Source: an uncultured Alphaproteobacteria bacterium
GTDB taxonomy: Bacteria; Pseudomonadota; Alphaproteobacteria; MPNO01; UBA830
Length of the DNA: 33,746 nucleotides
Assembly: GCA_905479125.1 (NCBI GenBank)
Contig: CAJQLI010000219.1
Coordinates: forward strand, 1 to 33,746
Direction: 5' to 3'
The position numbers and the translations under genes were made by a program. Below, one piece after another: positions 27,199-33,746 of this stretch. Each line of letters opens with the position of its first letter. Positions within the stretch are counted from its first letter, which is position 1. Under the pieces are notes generated by a model, which saw only the letters and a list, made by a program, of their open reading frames with translations, was not told where the DNA came from and did no database searches.

Positions 27199-28245
27199 AT
27201 GTCCATAGCGCCAATCCGGATAATCATTGCCCTTGTGGCCGCGCTGCTTGTCGCGGGTGGCGCTTATACGGCGTACTGGTACAGCGCCGCTGCCGAGTTG
27301 CGGGACGGGATGGATCGCTGGACACAGGATCGACGGATTGCGGGCTGGAACATTGATCTGGGGGACCCAGAGGTCACCGGGTTCCCTATGCGTCTGGAGG
27401 TATTTGTTCAGACGCCCCGGATTTCCGGCCCGGGGTCCCGCTGGCGCTGGGACGCCCCGAACATCCGGGCCAGGGCAGCGCCATGGTCCCCTCGCAAGAT
27501 TTTCGTTTCAGCGCCGGGGATTCATGTCGTCACGCTGACGGCCGGCGATGTCTGGGCCGAACTGGGCCGGGCCGAGGCCGATATCGTCGTCGGTCAGCGG
27601 GGATTCAGAAATTTGATCGGGCGTTTTTCCGGCGTCAGGCTCCGGTTCCCCGGCGGAGAGAATTTTGTCGCCGACTCTGCGGTGATTCGCCTGCTTGAGT
27701 CCGTTGCTGCCGGACCCTCGATCAAGGTTGACGCCGTCAGCCCCGGCACGGATGCGTCCGAAACAGGGCTCGGTCTGGCACTGGATATGCGCAAGGTGGT
27801 TCTGCCGGAAGAGTGGCGGCCCGCCCTGGGGCGCGATATCGACAAGATTGCTATGGACGCAGTGATCATGGGGGACGTCGTGCCTGCAGGGGGCCTCAAA
27901 CCGTCACTGGTCCGGTGGCGTGACGGCGGCGGCACGTTGGAGGTTTCCGCACTGGCGCTTGACTGGGGCACCCTGCGGCTGCGGACGAACGGCACTTTCG
28001 CGCTGGATGAAAACCTCCAGCCCGAGGGCGCGATGGTGGCGGATATTCGGGGCATCGATGCGACGATGGAGCGTCTGCTCGCAGCGGGCGTGATTGATTC
28101 CCGTGCGGCCTTTGCGGCCCGGATTGCCAGCCGGGCGCTTTCGTTCTCCGGCGGGTCGGCACGGGTGCCGTTAACGCTGCAGAAGCAACGCCTTTATATC
28201 GGTCCGGCGCCGATCCTGCGGATCAAGCCGATCAGGTGGAACTAG
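27199..28245 (+). CDS. DUF2125-like protein
   Basis: 348 aa with N-terminal membrane anchor. YTAYWYSAAAELRDGMDRWTQDRRIAGWNIDLGDPEVTGFPMRLEVFVQTPRI typical of this alphaproteobacterial family. Confidence 0.8.
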   Translation: MSIAPIRIIIALVAALLVAGGAYTAYWYSAAAELRDGMDRWTQDRRIAGWNIDLGDPEVTGFPMRLEVFVQTPRISGPGSRWRWDAPNIRARAAPWSPRKIFVSAPGIHVVTLTAGDVWAELGRAEADIVVGQRGFRNLIGRFSGVRLRFPGGENFVADSAVIRLLESVAAGPSIKVDAVSPGTDASETGLGLALDMRKVVLPEEWRPALGRDIDKIAMDAVIMGDVVPAGGLKPSLVRWRDGGGTLEVSALALDWGTLRLRTNGTFALDENLQPEGAMVADIRGIDATMERLLAAGVIDSRAAFAARIASRALSFSGGSARVPLTLQKQRLYIGPAPILRIKPIRWN

Positions 28246-29155
28246 GGGGCTCGTCCTCGGGTGACGGTGGTATGTGTTGGCCGGCATCTACGACGCCGCG
28301 GCGAATTTCACGTGTCCGACGGAAAAGAGCCTCAAGTGTATCGCCGTCGCCGACACGAATGGCCCGCTGCAGGCCGGCGAGGTCTTCCGACAGACGGCCG
28401 AGCATTTCGAGTACTGCATCCCGGTTTTCGAGGAAGATATCGCGCCACATCACCGGGTCCGATGCGGCAATGCGGGTGAAATCCCTGAAACCCGATGCCG
28501 AGTATTTCACCACCTCGGACTTGATATGGTCTTCCAGGTCGGTTGCGGTACCGACAATCGTGTAGGCGATCAGGTGAGGCAGGTGCGATGTGATTGCCAG
28601 GACCTGATCGTGATGTTCGGGTTCCAAGTAGTCGATATTGCTGCCGGCGCGGGTCCATAGCTCTGCAACCTTGTCGATGGCCCCCTGATCAGTGCCGGGT
28701 GGCGGCGTGATCAGGAACCAGCGTCCTTCGAACAGGGTATCAAAACCGGATTCAGGTCCGGAATTCTCGGTACCGGCAATCGGGTGACCCGGTACGAAAT
28801 GCACACCTTCCGGCAGGTGCGGCAATACGGCTTTGATCGCGGATGCCTTGACCGAGCCGACATCGGTGACGATCGCGCCGGGCTTCAGGGACGGGGAAAT
28901 CGCTGCTGCTATTGCCCCATATGTCGAAACCGGGGTGCAGATCATTACGAGGTCGGCACCCGTGGCGGCCACCGCGGGGTCTTTCGTGACTTCGTCGGCG
29001 ATGCCGAGTTCAAGAGCGGTGTTCAGCGTCTCATCGGAGCGTGCGCAGGCGATGATCGATCCAGCCAGCCCGTCACGGCGCATGACACGTGCGATTGATG
29101 AGCCGATCAATCCGATGCCGATGAACGCGACCCTGTCGAAAAGCGGCGCGGTCAT
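28232..29155 (-). CDS. Prephenate/arogenate dehydrogenase
   Basis: Start MTAPLFDRVAFIGIGLIGSSIARVMRRDGL (Rossmann GxGxxG). VTDVGSVKASAIKAV, FVPGHPIAGTENSGPESGFDTLFEGRWFLITP, HHDQVLAITSHLPHLIAYTIV. The track ORF to 29380 is over-extended. Confidence 0.93.
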   Translation of the reverse strand: MTAPLFDRVAFIGIGLIGSSIARVMRRDGLAGSIIACARSDETLNTALELGIADEVTKDPAVAATGADLVMICTPVSTYGAIAAAISPSLKPGAIVTDVGSVKASAIKAVLPHLPEGVHFVPGHPIAGTENSGPESGFDTLFEGRWFLITPPPGTDQGAIDKVAELWTRAGSNIDYLEPEHHDQVLAITSHLPHLIAYTIVGTATDLEDHIKSEVVKYSASGFRDFTRIAASDPVMWRDIFLENRDAVLEMLGRLSEDLAGLQRAIRVGDGDTLEALFRRTREIRRGVVDAGQHIPPSPEDEPPSST

Positions 29156-30246
29156 TTCTGATCCATGAACGCAGTGACAGCGTCGATGACGGCCCGCATT
29201 TCGTCCTCGATGCCCACCGTGATCCGGATGCCGTCGGGTATACCGGCGCTGGCCGTGCTGCGGGGAATGATGCCACGTGACGCGAAAAATGCCATGGCGG
29301 AAGCCGCGTCGTGAACGCCGTCTTCGGGGAACCGGGCGAGCACGAAATTGCCAAAGCTCGGGATGACGTCCAGACCGCATTCCTCCAGCCGTTCGGCCAG
29401 CCAGGGAAGCCAGGCGGTGTTGTGGTCGCGGGACCGTGTCAGGAATTCGACGTCACCGATGGCCGCGATCCCGGCGGCCTGTGCCGCGCTGGTCACGTTG
29501 AAGGGTGGTCGGATGCGGTTCAGGATGTCGGCAATCACTGCCGGGCAATAGGCCCAGCCGAGCCGGACGGCACCCAGCGCATATATCTTCGAAAAGGTTC
29601 GGGTCATGACGACATTCTCGCCTGCATCGACGAGTTCGATCCCTGCCGTGTAATCGTTCCGCGTGACGTATTCGGCATAGGCGGCGTCGATCACGAGCAG
29701 GATATCGTCACGAAGGCCGTCGCGCAGCGCCGTAACCTCTTCCTTGGTGAGCATCGTGCCCGTCGGATTGTTGGGGTTGGCGAGGTATACGATACGTGTC
29801 CGCTCGGTGACGCCGGCGAGCAGGGCGTCCACGGTTACGGTGTAATTCGTCTCGGGCACCTTCACCGGTGTCGCGCCGACGCCGAGGGCGAAGAGTGGGT
29901 ACATGGTGAAGGCGTGTTCGCCGAACAGAATTTCGTCGCCGGGCCCCGCATAGGCGCGGGCAAGGAGGGCGAGTACCTCATCCGACCCGGCACCGCAGAC
30001 GATCCGGTCGGGGTCGAGGCCGTGCTGCGCGCCGATGGTTGCGCGCAGTTCGACTGACCCGCCATCCGGATAGCGATGCAATCTGTCCGCCATGTCGCTA
30101 TAGGCCGCAACCGCCTTCGGGCTTGGCCCCAGCGCGCCTTCATTGGATGACAGTTTGATGATCCGCTCAACACCCTGGATTTTAGATGCGCCCGGAACGT
30201 AGGGCGCGATGTCGAGGATGCCGGGGCGTGGTGTCAGGGATGACAT
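29152..30246 (-). CDS. hisC: Histidinol-phosphate/aromatic aminotransferase
   Basis: Start MSSLTPRPGILDIAPYVPGASKIQGVERIIKLSSNEGALGPSPKAV. YLANPNNPTGTMLTKEEV, DAAYAEY, TRTFSKIYALGAVRLGWAY. The track ORF to 30666 is over-extended. Confidence 0.93.
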   Translation of the reverse strand: MSSLTPRPGILDIAPYVPGASKIQGVERIIKLSSNEGALGPSPKAVAAYSDMADRLHRYPDGGSVELRATIGAQHGLDPDRIVCGAGSDEVLALLARAYAGPGDEILFGEHAFTMYPLFALGVGATPVKVPETNYTVTVDALLAGVTERTRIVYLANPNNPTGTMLTKEEVTALRDGLRDDILLVIDAAYAEYVTRNDYTAGIELVDAGENVVMTRTFSKIYALGAVRLGWAYCPAVIADILNRIRPPFNVTSAAQAAGIAAIGDVEFLTRSRDHNTAWLPWLAERLEECGLDVIPSFGNFVLARFPEDGVHDAASAMAFFASRGIIPRSTASAGIPDGIRITVGIEDEMRAVIDAVTAFMDQK

Positions 30247-31115
30247 TAATTGTCTCCCCGGTCGGCGATGTCCCCGGCAGTGAATGGCAGGGCGTAAACA
30301 CCGACAAAGTTCGCGGCTTCGACAATGCCCGTGTCGGGGTCCGTAAGACGGGCGATCCGGGCGTCGTCGGGACCCGCATATCCTTCCAGCTCGGCAAGGA
30401 ACACGGACGTGTCGTCGGGCGGGGTGCCGCGCCCGATCAGGCGAAGCGGCTTTATGCCTGCGGCGGCAATTGCATCGTTGAGCCGTGCACGGCTGATCTC
30501 CGGGCTGGTCCGCAGGACGAAGAGGCTCCGGTCCAGACCACTCTCGTCCGGCGGTATGGCTGCAATGCAAAGGGCGGAATCGCCATTTCCGGGCGCGCTT
30601 GGGGCGAAGGGAAGGCGCGCGCAGACGGCCGTGCCGCTGCCGGACATTCCGGCAAGGATCGGCCACCAGGGTGTCTCTTCGCTTTCTTCGGGGATCGGCA
30701 GGACCCCAACAGTTGCCGAACCATCCTGAACCGCGGTCAGAACGGCACGGGCGGATGAATACAACGCCAGCGGTGTTTCGGCGCCGAAGTGATCACGGGC
30801 CATATCGCGGCACAGCCGGTTATTCTCGGTGGCATAGACGGCGACCGAGAATTCGCCCTGCAGGCGGACCATGGCGGAGACGATCTCGCGCCATATCTGA
30901 ACAATCGTTGTGCGCGGGAACGGGCCTTCATGGCGGGCAATCAGGCGCCGCAGGATTTGTGCTTCACGCGCCGGCCGCCAGACCGGTCCACCTTGTTTGG
31001 AATCGCGCACGTAGGCCGCGATCGCCGCGCGGCGCATCAACAGCGCGTGGATATCGTCGTCGATACCGTTGATTTCTTCCCGCAACGCGGAGAGGGGTGT
31101 ATTGCCGTCTGACAT
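30246..31115 (-). CDS. Chorismate mutase (AroQ-type) with C-terminal prephenate dehydratase/ACT-like extension
   Basis: Start MSDGNTPLSALREEINGIDDDIHALLMRRAAIAAYVRDSK. WRPAREAQILRRLIARHEGPFPRTTIVQIWREIVSAMVRLQ matches the CM fold. C-terminal half contains ALYSSARAVLTAVQDGSATVGVLPIPE and TSVFLAELEGYAGPDDARIARL. Confidence 0.85.
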   Translation of the reverse strand: MSDGNTPLSALREEINGIDDDIHALLMRRAAIAAYVRDSKQGGPVWRPAREAQILRRLIARHEGPFPRTTIVQIWREIVSAMVRLQGEFSVAVYATENNRLCRDMARDHFGAETPLALYSSARAVLTAVQDGSATVGVLPIPEESEETPWWPILAGMSGSGTAVCARLPFAPSAPGNGDSALCIAAIPPDESGLDRSLFVLRTSPEISRARLNDAIAAAGIKPLRLIGRGTPPDDTSVFLAELEGYAGPDDARIARLTDPDTGIVEAANFVGVYALPFTAGDIADRGDN

Positions 31116-31237
31116 GTACTGGCCAAGCTGGAAAAGAGTTTCGGCGAGCGTCCCGCAGACCTTGCAGTATGGCGGAGCGCAGCCTTCTAAAAGGCGCCAA
31201 TATGTAGTCGGCAGGATGGACAAATGCAAAGAAAACA

Positions 31238-31266
31238 TTGACATAGAAGGGGGGCGACCCTAGCTA
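31238..31266 (+). promoter_or_regulatory. Candidate sigma70-type promoter for metXW
   Basis: Perfect TTGACA at 31238-31243, 17 nt spacer, weak -10 TAGCTA at 31261-31266, about 41 bp upstream of the ATG at 31308. Confidence 0.4.
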
Positions 31267-31307
31267 TCGGAACCCTTTTTAGAGGTTGGATACGGTCCGA
31301 CAAGACG

Positions 31308-32501
31308 ATGGCTACCCGCGATATTCCCAACGTTGACGGCGACGGTGCGGCGAATCTGCCAGGGTTTCAGGTGGAACTTGCGCGCGATGAGCCGATGCGT
31401 CTGGATTCCGGGGAGACTATCGGTCCGTTTACGATGGCCTATACCACCAGTGGCACCCTTAACGCCGACAAGTCGAACGCGATCCTGATCTGTCATGCCC
31501 TGACCGGCGATCAATACGTGGTCGAGAGCCATCCCCTGACCGGTAAGCCCGGCTGGTGGGAATCGATGGTCGGTCCCGGCAGGCCGATTGATACCGACCG
31601 GTTCTTTATCATCTGCGTGAACGTGCTTGGCGGTTGCATGGGATCAACCGGGCCGCGGGATATCAATTCCGAAACCGGAGAACCCTGGGGGCTGGATTTT
31701 CCGGTTATCACCATCGGTGACATGGTTCGGGCCCAGGCGTTGCTTCTGGATCATCTCGGTATCGACCAGCTGTTCAGTGCTGTGGGCGGTTCCATGGGCG
31801 CGATGCAGGTCCTCGAATGGGCGGCAAAATACCCCGAACGCGTTTTTTCCGTCGTCCCGATTGCCGGTGCCGCACGTCATTCGGCGCAGAACATCGCCTT
31901 TCATGAAGTCGGTCGCCAGGCCATCATGGCCGACCCGGACTGGCGCAAGGGCAATTATCTGAAAGAAGGCGCGAATCCGAAGGGTGGCCTGTCGGTCGCA
32001 CGGATGGCGGCGCACATAACCTATCTGTCGGAAACGGCGCTTCACCGGAAATTCGGCCGTAAACTGCAGGCGCGCGACGCCGTGAGCTTCGGTTTCGACG
32101 CCGATTTCCAGGTTGAGAGTTACCTTCGGCACCAGGGCAGCACGTTTGTTGAGCGCTTTGATGCGAACTCGTATCTCTACATCACCCGTGCGATGGATTA
32201 CTTCGACCTTGCCGCCGAGCATGACGGTATCCTGGCGGGTGCGTTCGAGGCGACGAATGTGCGTTTCTGCATCATATCTTTCACCAGCGACTGGCTTTTC
32301 CCGACCGAGGAAAGCCGTGACGTTGTGCGGGCATTGAATGCCGTGGCGGCCAATGTCAGTTTTGTCGAGATAGAAACCGATAAGGGCCATGACGCATTTC
32401 TGCTGGATGAGCCCGAGTTTTATCAAACAGTCTCCGGGTTCATCGAGGGTGTTGCCGAGCATCGCGGTGTCGGCGTGAAACCTGAACAGAGCGCAAAATG
32501 A
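31308..32501 (+). CDS. metX: Homoserine O-acetyltransferase
   Basis: 397 aa. [62 protein letters not shown] nucleophile elbow, GHDAFLLD. Confidence 0.96.
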   Translation: MATRDIPNVDGDGAANLPGFQVELARDEPMRLDSGETIGPFTMAYTTSGTLNADKSNAILICHALTGDQYVVESHPLTGKPGWWESMVGPGRPIDTDRFFIICVNVLGGCMGSTGPRDINSETGEPWGLDFPVITIGDMVRAQALLLDHLGIDQLFSAVGGSMGAMQVLEWAAKYPERVFSVVPIAGAARHSAQNIAFHEVGRQAIMADPDWRKGNYLKEGANPKGGLSVARMAAHITYLSETALHRKFGRKLQARDAVSFGFDADFQVESYLRHQGSTFVERFDANSYLYITRAMDYFDLAAEHDGILAGAFEATNVRFCIISFTSDWLFPTEESRDVVRALNAVAANVSFVEIETDKGHDAFLLDEPEFYQTVSGFIEGVAEHRGVGVKPEQSAK

Positions 32502-33148
32502 ACGTGGGTGACGGCGGCATATCAGCGAATGATGGCGGACATGTCCTGAAGCGACGGGACCTGGAAATTATCGCCGGTATGATCGCGGACGGCAGCCGGG
32601 CACTGGATATCGGCTGCGGTGATGGTGCTTTGCTTGATTACCTGGTCCACAGGAAGAATGTCGATGCGCGCGGCATCGAGCTGAGCCAGGCAGGCGTTAA
32701 TTCCTGCGTCGCCCATGGCCTGTCGGTTATCCAGGGCGATGCCGATACGGATCTTGCTTATTATCCCGATCACGCTTTCGACTACGTTGTATTGACCCGT
32801 ACACTTCAGGCGACGCGGAATCCCCGCGATGTCGTGTCTCAACTGGTTCGCATCGGTCATCATGCAATCGTTTCGTTCACGAATTTCGGCCATTGGCGCG
32901 TCAGGCTGCGCCTGCTGACGGAAGGGCGCATGCCGGTTGTCGGCGATGACGGATATGCCTGGCATGACACGCCCAATATCCATCTCTGCACGATCCGTGA
33001 TTTTTCCCTGATGTGTGAAGATTTGGGATTAACGGTGCGCCGCGCCATATCGCTGTCGCGGTCCGGCGAGGGGCGTGAGCTGAAATCTGCCGGGGCGGCC
33101 GCAAACCTGCGTGGCGAAGAAGCTATTTTCCTGCTGACCCGGGAATAG
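32498..33148 (+). CDS. metW: Methionine biosynthesis protein MetW
   Basis: 216 aa. [90 protein letters not shown] overlap with metX. Confidence 0.95.
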   Translation: MNVGDGGISANDGGHVLKRRDLEIIAGMIADGSRALDIGCGDGALLDYLVHRKNVDARGIELSQAGVNSCVAHGLSVIQGDADTDLAYYPDHAFDYVVLTRTLQATRNPRDVVSQLVRIGHHAIVSFTNFGHWRVRLRLLTEGRMPVVGDDGYAWHDTPNIHLCTIRDFSLMCEDLGLTVRRAISLSRSGEGRELKSAGAAANLRGEEAIFLLTRE

Positions 33149-33170
33149 TCACGGGCTTCCAGTAGGCGGA

Positions 33171-33746
33171 TTATTCAGGCGATATAGAAGACTGGTCTGT
33201 GTTGACGACAGGCCCGCGCTTGGTGCTGCCGGTGCCGCCGACAACCCTGACGTAACCCCGCCGCGGGGTTTGTTCCGCGACCCCGGTGGCCGACCCCGCA
33301 TAAATCTGTTTTTGCGCTTCCAGAATCAACAAGCCGCCAAAAGACGGAAACCAGCGGGTCCCGATCTTTTCAATAGCCGGCGCCGATGCCAAAGACATAC
33401 GCGACCGGCTGGGCGGGACAAAAAGACCGGATACGGCCTGTTCCGGCTGGAAAAGATTATCCCGCAGCAAACGCGACACCTGACCCGGTGTGTAGGGATG
33501 TCCGTGACCGAACGGGGTGTGATCGAGACGGGCCCATATGCCGCGCCGGTTCGGCACCATGATGAGGACGCGCCCGCCCTCTGCCATAACGCGCCAGACC
33601 TCGCGCAGCAGCTTGCGGAGCTGTTCGGAACATTCCACCGCATGAACCAGCAATACGCGGTCGATCGACACATCCGGCAGCGGCAGGTCGTCTTCCGGTG
33701 CCAGGCAAACGATGTTTCGGTCTGTCGCGGGCCAGCGGATTACCCC
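33171..33746 (-). CDS. Class I SAM-dependent methyltransferase, 5' end outside window
   Basis: Frame remains open to the window edge (GVIRWPATDRNIVCLAPEDDLPLPDVSIDRVLLVHAVECSEQLRKLLREVWRVMAEGGRVLIMVPNRRGIWARLDHTPFGHGHPYTPGQVSRLL). Confidence 0.88.
   Translation of the reverse strand, partial: GVIRWPATDRNIVCLAPEDDLPLPDVSIDRVLLVHAVECSEQLRKLLREVWRVMAEGGRVLIMVPNRRGIWARLDHTPFGHGHPYTPGQVSRLLRDNLFQPEQAVSGLFVPPSRSRMSLASAPAIEKIGTRWFPSFGGLLILEAQKQIYAGSATGVAEQTPRRGYVRVVGGTGSTKRGPVVNTDQSSISPE

Noticed and set aside
30247-30666. hisC ORF extension to 504 aa
   Set aside because: The extension is an out-of-frame translation of the chorismate mutase gene. The start at 30246 fits HisC homologs and gives a TAATG junction.
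31116-31244. In-frame 43-codon extension of chorismate mutase ([43 protein letters not shown])
   Set aside because: Not like AroQ N-termini, and it overlaps the probable metX promoter region. MSDGNTPLSALREEINGIDD is a typical CM start. The CxxC and aromatic content are curious but unsupported.
31260-31307. Possible SAM-II-type riboswitch before metX
   Set aside because: I could not find the conserved SAM-II pseudoknot segments by eye. An Infernal scan would be decisive.
1-33746. CRISPR arrays, IS elements, tRNA/rRNA genes, prophage or toxin-antitoxin modules
   Set aside because: No regularly spaced repeats, transposase motifs, tRNA-like cloverleaf sequences or phage structural genes were recognised in the intergenic gaps, which are mostly under 200 bp.

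Overview
The window is a gene-dense, GC-rich chromosomal segment that looks alphaproteobacterial, judging by the gene set and order (argH-lipoprotein-lysA-DUF4175, zinc-ribbon/DUF3426 divergent from ftsEX, metXW divergent from a chorismate mutase-hisC-prephenate dehydrogenase operon, CpdR, class I LysRS, class II RNR). I support about 30 protein-coding genes, including one 51-aa lipoprotein ORF missing from the supplied ORF track. Several track ORFs are over-extended at the 5' end and I trimmed them. I found no tRNA, rRNA, CRISPR array, IS element or prophage. No obviously new multi-gene defence or mobile system is visible. The signals most worth follow-up are: (1) a TipF-like protein with a degenerate EAL domain, preceded by two tandem near-consensus CtrA boxes; (2) a chorismate mutase whose C-terminal ~190 aa looks like a degenerate prephenate dehydratase/ACT module; (3) the unannotated LptM/YifL-like lipoprotein between argH and lysA; (4) a five-gene minus-strand cluster holding two tandem paralog pairs (EamA x2, FAH x2) around a ChaC-like gene; (5) a Met/Gln-rich tract in the DUF4175 protein; (6) several extreme gene-boundary overlaps. 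All family calls come from reading motifs by eye. No database search was run.
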